In this document: positions 26,539 through 33,528 of the stretch, piece after piece | How the letters are laid out: each line of letters starts with the position of its first letter | Position numbering within the stretch: the stretch's first letter is position 1 | Origin: an uncultured Lachnospiraceae bacterium | GTDB lineage: Bacteria; Bacillota; Clostridia; Lachnospirales; Lachnospiraceae | Length of the DNA: 41,149 nt | Reading direction: 5' to 3' | Assembly: GCA_947644545.1 (NCBI GenBank) | Contig: CANRZW010000033.1 | Span: 1 to 41,149, forward strand | Made by a program: the position numbers and the translations under genes | The notes under the pieces: generated by a model | Seen by the model: only the letters and a program-made list of their open reading frames with translations | Databases searched by the model: none | What the model was told of the DNA's origin: nothing

Positions 26539-28709
26539 AACTGATCCCCCTCTCTGAGACAACACTCATAACCGGAATTCCGGAAGCGGTTCATTACGCC
26601 TTCCGCATTCTTTTCATCCGTATTGGAAAGAAGAATATAGAATCTGCCGTCCTCCAGAATCCCCATATAATCTGTCTGACGCATGTTTTTCCCAAGCTCC
26701 TCCGAAGCTCGTGCGATATCTGCCGTCATAATCTCCAACAGGGCACATTCCGTAAGCCCATTCGTCTTTGCTCCAAAAAATGCACTGACCAACTGCGCGA
26801 AGGCATCCGTCGCCATTACTCTGCTCTGTCCCACATAACGCTCGGTCGTGAGCGCATCCAGATAACGGTTCGCATGGACAACTGCATTCTGGATCAGGGA
26901 ACCAACGATCGTCAGCCGGTTCGCCTCCGGAAGGGTCATCCGCTGCCAGGGGATTCCCCAGATCATCAGGATCAGCTCCATCTTGTCTTCCGTATATACG
27001 GCACTCGCCATAAGGGGAAGCTTCTCGTCCATCTTCTTATTAATAAAGACCCTCTGCTCACTCAGATCACGGTACAGATCTTCCATATCCGTATACTTAA
27101 TGGAATTGCCCAGTTTCCTTGCTTCCTGGGATGTAAAGGAAAACAGCCGCGCATAGTCTCCGTTTGCCACTGTATAGACTGCAACATCCTTACTGTCCAT
27201 CAGTTCCCCCAGCACTTTTGCCGCATAGAACAGCACCTCCTCCGGTGCATACGCATCCAGGCTGGAAGTAATCTCATAGATCTTCCCCAGACTGTCTCTC
27301 TGGTTGACCAGCTGCGTCTCAAAGCTCTGTTTCATACGTACATTACTGTCATTGATATCCGCAATATCATCCACCTTCCGGCTTAAGTAACGAACTTCCT
27401 CCTCGTTCTCATCCTTCACGAACTGAAGCTGGTCACGCATATATCCTACGACCATTCCGATGATGAACAGCTGTGCCATCCATACATATATATTGTAATC
27501 CAAAAGCACCTCGAAACCGGTTCTTCCGTACAACTGCTGCAGGAAATATCCCACTACCGCCAACAGAGACGAGAAGATCGCCTGCTGCTGTCCATACACG
27601 ATCGCAAACAACAAGACATAAAGCAGAAAGAAATCCAGTCTGTTAAAATACTCGCTGCCGGCCGCTTTACTGTTCAGAATAAAGAACGGCACAAAACAGA
27701 CCACATTCTCAACAAACGGAAATACTCTCCGAAACGCAGTCTTAATGCCATGCCAGATTCTCCCGGCCCGGCTTCCTCCCACATCCTCCGCGCTGATAAA
27801 GGCGTCCGCATGTCGCTTCATATACTTAACAACCTGCTCCACGCCCTCTTCATACTGTACGAATATGCGCTGTTCAAACTCCTCCTGATAGAGCCGTCCG
27901 TCTAATATCTGGCGATATTTGTCGCCCACCGAATTATTAGCCAGCCTGATACCGCCGCCCATCGCTTTAATGATCATCTCTGCCAGCGTGATCTCATTGA
28001 TCTCCTCCATGGACGAGATCTGATACGTAGACAATGCCGGCCGCTCTTCCATGATCACTTTATTTGCCAGCTCTATGGCATCATTCAAATAGATCATGGA
28101 GAAAGATCTTCTGTCACTGGCAGACACTCTACCTGTCTTCAAGGCCTCAAGACACATTTGATAACACGGGTTATTCTCTTCCTGTCCCCTGCGCGGAATC
28201 CCGTACAGATGATCAAAACGCAGAACAAGGATATCCAGTCCCTGTGTCTTACGATAATTCTCACAGATCTCCTCTCCCTGAGCGACCACCATGGCCTTAA
28301 ATCCTCTGGGTGATACCGTCTCTGCAACGGGAATATCATTATGATAGGAACCTCCATATACTTCATGAGACGAAAAATAGACGAAACGTCCCCGGCCCGC
28401 CATGGAATATGTAGACAGAAGATTCATCAGAGACGCCGTATACCTGACCGACTCCTGTCGTTCCCTGTGCCAGTCAAAATTCGTGTCATAGGCTCCCATG
28501 AACAAAACCAGATCCGGTTTCACGCTCTCGAAAACATCCTTCACGCTCTCATCTTCATAAGAATAGTCATACCGCTGAAAAACGTGTTTGTAAGATGTCT
28601 GCCGGTCTCTGCGGCCTGTCAGCAAAAAGATCCGATGTTTTCCCTTATTCAGCTTATCAATTACGGCATCTGTCATTCTGCTGCCGCCACCAATCAATAA
28701 TACATTCAT
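26535..28709 (-). CDS. pelD: SDR-PelD fusion: c-di-GMP receptor of the Pel complex
   Basis: Predicted 724-aa protein from the ATG at 28709, with AAGGAGG 12 bases upstream. Residues 1-305 are an extended SDR/epimerase-like domain (SSHEVYGG, LVLRFDHLYG), but the Rossmann motif is altered (GGGSRMTD) and no Tyr-x-x-x-Lys follows SSHEVYG, so it is probably catalytically dead. Four helices (about 331-425), a coiled segment (430-470), a GAF-like domain (475-615) and a GGDEF-like domain follow, the PelD layout. The last domain has RQTD (677-680), five residues, then EDGRF (686-690) in place of GGDEF: an I-site without cyclase active site. PelD binds c-di-GMP and switches on synthesis. First solid gene of the operon. 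Confidence 0.8.
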   Translation of the reverse strand: MNVLLIGGGSRMTDAVIDKLNKGKHRIFLLTGRRDRQTSYKHVFQRYDYSYEDESVKDVFESVKPDLVLFMGAYDTNFDWHRERQESVRYTASLMNLLSTYSMAGRGRFVYFSSHEVYGGSYHNDIPVAETVSPRGFKAMVVAQGEEICENYRKTQGLDILVLRFDHLYGIPRRGQEENNPCYQMCLEALKTGRVSASDRRSFSMIYLNDAIELANKVIMEERPALSTYQISSMEEINEITLAEMIIKAMGGGIRLANNSVGDKYRQILDGRLYQEEFEQRIFVQYEEGVEQVVKYMKRHADAFISAEDVGGSRAGRIWHGIKTAFRRVFPFVENVVCFVPFFILNSKAAGSEYFNRLDFFLLYVLLFAIVYGQQQAIFSSLLAVVGYFLQQLYGRTGFEVLLDYNIYVWMAQLFIIGMVVGYMRDQLQFVKDENEEEVRYLSRKVDDIADINDSNVRMKQSFETQLVNQRDSLGKIYEITSSLDAYAPEEVLFYAAKVLGELMDSKDVAVYTVANGDYARLFSFTSQEARKLGNSIKYTDMEDLYRDLSEQRVFINKKMDEKLPLMASAVYTEDKMELILMIWGIPWQRMTLPEANRLTIVGSLIQNAVVHANRYLDALTTERYVGQSRVMATDAFAQLVSAFFGAKTNGLTECALLEIMTADIARASEELGKNMRQTDYMGILEDGRFYILLSNTDEKNAEGVMNRFRNSGYECCLREGDQL

Positions 28710-29039
28710 TTTACTCTCTGCCCTCCTTAATAAAATGGCGCGCTTCACACGGCTGCTTCCCAATAAAATATGAGGTACACAATTTCCTCCTTCATGTCCT
28801 CATCAATGCCTGTAATCTCCGGTTTCTGAAAAATGCTGTAATCCCGCCTCCATTCCTGGTACTGCCGACACTCTGCATCCACTCCGGTCTCAACATACTA
28901 TTCTTCCTGAACTGCCCTCGTCAGCCTGTTCCTTCATAACAAGTGTAAACCATTCCGCAGTTCGCCAAAGTACAGTTTGAAGAACTATTACATACATCCA
29001 TAATATATACAAAACCACTCTGTCATTTATAGTTATTTT
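28710..29039 (-). other. Long 5' leader of the Pel/EPS operon
   Basis: About 330 nt separate the predicted transcription start near 29039 from the pelD ATG. Apart from the small possible gene described at 28745-28997, I see no terminator hairpin with a T-run and no sequence I can match to a GEMM c-di-GMP riboswitch, T-box or other known riboswitch. A leader of this length could still carry a structured element. Confidence 0.4.
28745..28997 (-). pseudogene. Possible small frameshifted gene in the Pel leader
   Basis: Two overlapping frames look protein-like. Frame one runs from an ATG at 28997 to a TGA at 28890 (35 codons, including TVLWRTAEWFTLVMKEQADEG). Frame two is open from 28897 to the TGA at 28745 and reads VDAECRQYQEWRRDYSIFQ, then KPEITGIDEDMKEEIVYLIF. 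Joining them needs one frameshift near 28890-28897 and would give a protein of about 83 residues. A GTG at 28882 could also start a 45-aa product. Neither start has a good ribosome site. It could be a relic, a small accessory protein or chance; no family is recognised. Confidence 0.3.
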
Positions 29040-29045
29040 GTATAT

Positions 29046-29074
29046 ATTATATTTAGTTTCGTATACAGTGTCAA
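29046..29074 (-). promoter_or_regulatory. Consensus sigma-A promoter of the Pel/EPS operon
   Basis: On the minus strand TTGACA (29074-29069) and TATAAT (29051-29046) are both perfect and separated by exactly 17 bases. Transcription should begin near 29039 and read into pelD. A perfect hexamer pair is unusual for a regulated surface-polymer operon and suggests that control lies at repression, leader or c-di-GMP level rather than weak RNA polymerase binding. Confidence 0.8.
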
Positions 29075-29264
29075 TCTTTTTTAGTATTTCAGACTTGTTT
29101 TGAATCGTCTCTTTAACTGTACTTTAACGTATGTTCCTTTTCACCTTTACCTTCATGCCGAAGCGTCACAGATTCTTGGTTGCGTAAATTGCTCATCAGA
29201 GAATTTATTCAACGACTTCATTCGAGACACTGCAGCCCAATCTGAATCCAATCGTCAAAAACGC
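29075..29264. other. Divergent intergenic core between Pel operon and chemoreceptor gene
   Basis: About 190 nt separate the two divergent promoters. No credible gene is seen on either strand. A short direct repeat CTTTAAC-TGTA-CTTTAAC lies at about 29111-29128 and could be a regulator site, but it is too short to assign. Confidence 0.3.
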
Positions 29265-29292
29265 TTTACATTAACACATAATTTGATATAAT
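29265..29292 (+). promoter_or_regulatory. Promoter candidate for the chemoreceptor gene
   Basis: TTTACA (29265-29270) and TATAAT (29287-29292) are separated by 16 bases, about 95 nt upstream of the MCP start codon. A typical flagellar sigma-D pattern (TAAA...GCCGATAA) is not seen, so expression may not depend on the flagellar regulon. Confidence 0.6.
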
Positions 29293-29347
29293 ATCTTTGT
29301 ATATTAGTTTTTTTAATATTATTTATATAGAAAAAAAAGCTACACTC

Positions 29348-29356
29348 TGGTATAAT
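29348..29356 (+). promoter_or_regulatory. Second promoter candidate, extended -10
   Basis: TGGTATAAT at 29348-29356 is a perfect extended -10 element, 33 nt before the MCP start codon, without a good -35 hexamer. It may act as an alternative start site; the leader from here would still include the ribosome binding site. Confidence 0.4.
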
Positions 29357-29388
29357 TTAATTATATGTGGGTGACAGGAGGGACCAAA

Positions 29389-30807
29389 ATGAGGAACAAA
29401 AACGACAAAATATTACAGAGTATCGGAAAAATGGAGCCTGTTGATGGCAGCGTAGAGGCACGCGATATCCAGAAACGCCTGAATGACGGAAGAGACAAAT
29501 TCAATCAGTTAGTAGGCGGTATCTGCAAATCTGTTATGCAGATCAGCGCTCTTGACCTTGCCATGGGTGACAGCACCGATAAGATGGGACTTATCAGTAA
29601 CACTGTTAAACATATTTCCGAGACGGTTGTTCACGCTTCCCAGCTGACGGAAGAGAATATGAATGAAGTGGTAAACGCACACGAAGGTTTTGCTGAGTCT
29701 ATCGCCCAGGTTTCTTCTGCCGCCGGTTCTATCATGGATGATATGGAGGCAAGCAGCCGCGAGATTTCTTCCATTGTGGAGGAATCACAGTTTACCATCG
29801 ATAAATCCGACCAGATGAAAGATGATATGCAGGAACTGCTTGAGATCATCAAGGGTATGAACGAAGTGATCAAGGGTATTAATTCTATTTCAGCCCAGAC
29901 CAACATGCTTGCTCTGAATGCATCGATTGAAGCTGCCAGAGCCGGCGAAGCAGGTAAGGGATTCGCCGTTGTTGCGGAACAGATCAGAAGTCTGGCTGAT
30001 GAGACGAAACAGCTGACTGGCAATATGGATGGTTTCGTTGCCAAGATCGAGGCTGCTTCCAAGATGAGCTGCGAGAGCCTTGACCATACCGTAGAAGAGT
30101 TAGAGACCATGCGCGGCAATCTTAATAAGGTACTCTCTAACAACGAGCGCAATGTATCTAACATTGTCAACATAACCGATTCCATCACAACGATAGCCGC
30201 TACCAGCGAAGAGATTTTCAGCGCCGTTACCAATGTACAGGATTCGATGGTTCGGCTGCGTGAGGAATGTGTCTCTCTGAATGAACAATCCGAAATGCTT
30301 GGCAACGTATCCGAAGACCTTAAGGTTAACATGCGTCCGGTTGCCGTTATCGAGAAAGATCTGGATGATTCCGCGAAATTGATGGGCAGCATGGTACAGG
30401 ATGTCTTCTATATGCTCAGTAACCGTCAGTTCATAGCCAATGTCCAGAATGCGATTACAGCGCATCAGAACTGGTTAAAGACATTAAGCACTATCGTGAA
30501 AGACAGAGAATGTGTACCGCTTCAGACCGACGATACCAAATGTGCATTCGGTCACTTCTACTATGCCATGAATCCTCGTAACAAGATGATTTCTCCGCTC
30601 TGGAACGGTTTAGCAGAGAAACACCGCCGCTTCCATGGATATGGCAAGAACGTTATCGTTGCTATCAAGAATCAGGATTATGCACGGGCTGAGAGCGAAT
30701 ACAGATCTGCCGTAAAGCTTTCCGATGAACTGATCGGTGATTTTAAGAAGATTGTCGATAACGCGGAAGCGCTTGAAAGAGAGCACCTGAAAGTATTTTC
30801 TGAATAA
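29389..30807 (+). CDS. Soluble methyl-accepting chemotaxis protein with CZB zinc-sensor domain
   Basis: Predicted 472-aa protein with no transmembrane helix, hence cytoplasmic. The ATG at 29389 has AGGAGGG six bases upstream. Residues 60-320 form the coiled-coil signalling domain, with the conserved hairpin tip [20 protein letters not shown] near 167-186 and [17 protein letters not shown]. Residues 340-472 match the chemoreceptor zinc-binding (CZB) domain, with likely ligands H359, C385 (CAFGHF), H412 and H416 (HRRFH). CZB proteins sense zinc or oxidants such as HOCl through the Cys-Zn centre. The tip would contact CheA/CheW, but no che genes are in the window. It is transcribed divergently from the Pel operon. 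Confidence 0.9.
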   Translation: MRNKNDKILQSIGKMEPVDGSVEARDIQKRLNDGRDKFNQLVGGICKSVMQISALDLAMGDSTDKMGLISNTVKHISETVVHASQLTEENMNEVVNAHEGFAESIAQVSSAAGSIMDDMEASSREISSIVEESQFTIDKSDQMKDDMQELLEIIKGMNEVIKGINSISAQTNMLALNASIEAARAGEAGKGFAVVAEQIRSLADETKQLTGNMDGFVAKIEAASKMSCESLDHTVEELETMRGNLNKVLSNNERNVSNIVNITDSITTIAATSEEIFSAVTNVQDSMVRLREECVSLNEQSEMLGNVSEDLKVNMRPVAVIEKDLDDSAKLMGSMVQDVFYMLSNRQFIANVQNAITAHQNWLKTLSTIVKDRECVPLQTDDTKCAFGHFYYAMNPRNKMISPLWNGLAEKHRRFHGYGKNVIVAIKNQDYARAESEYRSAVKLSDELIGDFKKIVDNAEALEREHLKVFSE

Positions 30808-30858
30808 TACGTTACTGCAGCGGGCCTGCAATAGCACAGCATCACAATGACCATTAAG

Positions 30859-30908
30859 AAGAGGATACAGATCAGCATCCATAAGAGCCGATCATGTATC
30901 CTCTTTTC
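30859..30908 (+). terminator. Terminator of the chemoreceptor gene, perhaps bidirectional
   Basis: AAGAGGATACA (30859-30869) pairs with TGTATCCTCTT (30895-30905), extended inward by GATC/GATC with one bulge, and is followed by a short T-run. It lies between the convergent MCP and PFL genes. The T-run is weak on the minus side. A second small hairpin (TTCTGAA/TTCAGAA) follows the PFL stop. Confidence 0.55.
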
Positions 30909-30937
30909 ATGTGAATTCTGAAAACCAATTCAGAAAA

Positions 30938-32302
30938 CTAATTCTTAAAGCTGTGAATCGGAGCCGGAATCCTTCCTCCGCGATTGACAAACGCTTCACA
31001 GGAAAAACCGTTGACCGGCATAATCGGCGCATATCCAAGCAGACCGCCGAACTCTACCGTCTCTCCTACGCCCTTACCGATCACTGGAATAAGGCGTACC
31101 GCCGTTGTCTTCTGATTAATCATACCAATCGCCATCTCGTCCGCAATGATGCCGGACAAGGTTGCTGCACTGGTATCTCCGGGGATCGCTATCATATCCA
31201 GGCCCACCGAGCATACACAGGTCATGGCTTCCAGCTTCTCCAAGGTCAAGGCACCTGCCGTCACCGCATCAATCATCCCCTGATCCTCACTGACCGGAAT
31301 AAATGCCCCGCTCAGGCCGCCCACATAGGAGGAAGCCATCACGCCGCCCTTTTTTACCTGATCATTCAACAATGCAAGCGCGGCCGTCGTACCAGGCGCT
31401 CCGACATGCTCCAACCCGATCTCACACAATATATCAGCCACGGAATCCCCGATAGCCGGCGTCGGTGCAAGCGAAAGATCAACAATACCAAAAGGTACAT
31501 GCAGGCGTCTGGAAGCTTCCTTCGCCACAAGCTGCCCTACCCGTGTCACCTTGAAGGCTGTCTTCTTGATCGTCTCACAAAGGATCTCAAAGTTCTCGCC
31601 TCTGACCTTCTCCAATGCTGTTTTGACTACGCCGGGACCGCTTACTCCTACATTAATGACCTTATCCGCCTCCGTCACACCATGGAATGCGCCTGCCATA
31701 AACGGATTGTCATCCGGCGCATTACAGAAGACCACCAGTTTGGCACATCCAAGAGAATCCGCCTCTTTCGTCGCCTCCGCAGTCTGCAGGATCACCTCAC
31801 CCATCAACTTCACGGCATCCATATTGATTCCTGTCTTCGTGGAACCGACATTCACGGAACTGCATACTCTCTCTGTCACAGACAGTGCTTTCGGGATAGA
31901 ACGGATCAGCAGTTCATCTGCCCTCGTCATCCCCTTAGAGACCAACGCCGAATATCCGCCGATAAAATTCACGCCCACTTCATGCGCCACCTTATCCAGT
32001 GTATTGGCAATTGAGACAAAATCCTCCGCTGTCCTGCAGGCCGCTCCACCGACCAGCGAGATCGGTGTGACCGATATTCTCTTATTGACGATCGGAATCC
32101 CGTATTCACCGGATATGTATTCGCCCGTCGCAACCAGATCCCTGGCCGCATCATAGATCTTGTGATAAATCTTCTCATTGACCAGCTTCAGATCCGCATC
32201 AATACAATCCAACAGGCTGATTCCCAATGTGATCGTCCTCACATCGAGGTTTTCCTTCTCTATCATTTCATTTGTTTCCGCTACTTCAAATATATTGATC
32301 AT
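30938..32302 (-). CDS. PFL-family protein, UPF0210 / DUF711
   Basis: Predicted 454-aa soluble protein matching UPF0210 over its full length: [14 protein letters not shown], the [10 protein letters not shown] segment, [20 protein letters not shown] and [13 protein letters not shown]. The family is structurally related to pyruvate-formate lyase / glycyl-radical enzyme barrels, but its reaction is not established. The start at 32302 has AGGGATGAT upstream. It follows the ACT-domain gene by 33 nt, a pairing conserved in many Firmicutes and some other bacteria, which suggests amino-acid or redox control of its activity. Last gene of the polA-coaE operon. Confidence 0.88.
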   Translation of the reverse strand: MINIFEVAETNEMIEKENLDVRTITLGISLLDCIDADLKLVNEKIYHKIYDAARDLVATGEYISGEYGIPIVNKRISVTPISLVGGAACRTAEDFVSIANTLDKVAHEVGVNFIGGYSALVSKGMTRADELLIRSIPKALSVTERVCSSVNVGSTKTGINMDAVKLMGEVILQTAEATKEADSLGCAKLVVFCNAPDDNPFMAGAFHGVTEADKVINVGVSGPGVVKTALEKVRGENFEILCETIKKTAFKVTRVGQLVAKEASRRLHVPFGIVDLSLAPTPAIGDSVADILCEIGLEHVGAPGTTAALALLNDQVKKGGVMASSYVGGLSGAFIPVSEDQGMIDAVTAGALTLEKLEAMTCVCSVGLDMIAIPGDTSAATLSGIIADEMAIGMINQKTTAVRLIPVIGKGVGETVEFGGLLGYAPIMPVNGFSCEAFVNRGGRIPAPIHSFKN

Positions 32303-32335
32303 ATCATCCCTGCCTTCTGTCTCAAATCTTCTGTC

Positions 32336-32608
32336 TCAAATTCTGTGCATCTGATTAAAGATCTCTTCTTTCTGACATTTTATAATAACGCCGATACGCT
32401 CTCCAAGCTGCTCCAATTCCTTTACGATAATGCCGAAATCCTTCTGGGTCTGATTCGTATCCACGATCATCATCATATTAAAGTAGCCCTGCACAATCGT
32501 CTGAGAAATATCCAGTATATTGATCTGGTTCTCCGCCAGATAAGTACACACCCTTGCTATAATACCGACCGTATCTTTACCTACCACCGTTATGATTGTT
32601 TTCTTCAT
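32336..32608 (-). CDS. ACT-domain protein, UPF0237
   Basis: Predicted 90-aa protein; the ATG at 32608 has a strong GGAGG five bases upstream. It consists of one ACT domain (KKTIITVVGKDTVGIIARV, then ISQTIVQGYFNMMMIVD), a ligand-binding fold that usually senses amino acids and works as a dimer or tetramer. It matches the UPF0237 family, standard partner of the UPF0210 gene just downstream. The ligand is not known from the sequence. It starts 76 nt after the metallo-beta-lactamase gene. Confidence 0.9.
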   Translation of the reverse strand: MKKTIITVVGKDTVGIIARVCTYLAENQINILDISQTIVQGYFNMMMIVDTNQTQKDFGIIVKELEQLGERIGVIIKCQKEEIFNQMHRI

Positions 32609-32684
32609 AATTTCCTCCGTTCTTTCTGTTCCATTCTTACCTGCACTCCATAAAGTCAGATCAGATCCATCCCGCATCCGCCGT

Positions 32685-33482
32685 CTATATCTCCAACATC
32701 TGTGATACCTCACTGCGCTTCGCCACATACACCGGAAAATCATCTGCTTTATATCCTGTATCTGCCATCGTTACTTCCACTCTGACCGTCTCGTAAGCAA
32801 GCTCCGGCAGGTTGTTTTCCTGGCTTAAGTGTCCCAGCACCACAGCCTGCATACGATCATGCAGCAGCCTGCTGAGAAGTTTTCCCGCCGCTTCATTGGA
32901 AAGATGCCCTTTTCTGCCCAGAATGCGCTGTTTCAGATAATAAGGATAAGGCCCTACCTGCAGCATATTAACATCATGATTCGCCTCCAGATAGAGCAGA
33001 TCCAGATCCCGCAGGCATTCTACCGTATAGTCATTATAGCATCCCAGATCCGTAATGATACCGATCTTCTTCTTATCATGGCTGACCCGATAGGCAACCG
33101 GCTCTGCCGCGTCATGGGATGTCCGTATCGGATACAGCGTCACATCCTTCACTGTCAGCTTCTCATCTGCCCTCACATAATGGAACAACTCCTCGTCGAT
33201 CGTCCCCAGAGAATGATTGGCCCTGACTGCCCCGATCGTCCCGCCTGTACCGTAAACCGGCACACCGTATTTCCTCGCCAGAACGCCCAGGCCGCTGATA
33301 TGATCTGCATGTTCATGTGTCAGGAAAACACCGTCAATATCCCGCATCCCTATCCCTATCTCCTGCAAGCCTGCTTCCACACGCTTCCCGCTGATTCCCA
33401 CATCTACCAGCAAATGTGTGGTATCCGTTCCGACATAAACACAATTTCCACTGCTGCCACTGGCTATACTGCATAATCTCAT
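32685..33482 (-). CDS. Metallo-beta-lactamase fold hydrolase, WalJ/YycJ-like
   Basis: Predicted 265-aa cytoplasmic protein with the metal motif THEHADH (residues 55-61), further ligands at TSHDA and ITDLG, and the C-terminal LGHLSQENN. The N-terminal LCSIASGSSGNC is characteristic of the YycJ/WalJ group. In Bacillus this gene sits in the WalRK operon and is linked to cell-wall homeostasis and DNA-damage phenotypes; a 5' exonuclease activity has been proposed. Here it lies between the FtsA-like and ACT genes instead. The ribosome site is weak (GGAAAG). Confidence 0.88.
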   Translation of the reverse strand: MRLCSIASGSSGNCVYVGTDTTHLLVDVGISGKRVEAGLQEIGIGMRDIDGVFLTHEHADHISGLGVLARKYGVPVYGTGGTIGAVRANHSLGTIDEELFHYVRADEKLTVKDVTLYPIRTSHDAAEPVAYRVSHDKKKIGIITDLGCYNDYTVECLRDLDLLYLEANHDVNMLQVGPYPYYLKQRILGRKGHLSNEAAGKLLSRLLHDRMQAVVLGHLSQENNLPELAYETVRVEVTMADTGYKADDFPVYVAKRSEVSQMLEI

Positions 33483-33528
33483 ATTCTTTATCTTTTCTTT
33501 CCGTAATCTTTTCCTGTTGTAATCATTG

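Noticed and set aside
28927..29007. Cys-rich 26-codon frame beginning MDVCNSSSNC in the Pel leader, a possible peptide
   Set aside because: No ribosome binding site, no processing motif, and it overlaps a more protein-like frame; four cysteines alone are not enough.
28710..29039. c-di-GMP riboswitch in the Pel leader
   Set aside because: I looked for the conserved GEMM core and found no convincing match; a covariance search could overturn this.
29100..29291. 63-codon plus-strand frame in the divergent intergenic region
   Set aside because: No ribosome site, no domain features, and it runs through the MCP promoter.
29631..30392. Minus-strand open frame of 253 codons opposite the chemoreceptor gene
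   Set aside because: Serine-rich antisense shadow of the coiled-coil MCP domain, a common artefact of repetitive Ala/Glu codons.
30911..32014. Plus-strand open frame of 367 codons opposite the PFL/UPF0210 gene
   Set aside because: Antisense shadow: the minus-strand protein is a full-length family match, and the plus frame is an Arg/His-rich low-information sequence.
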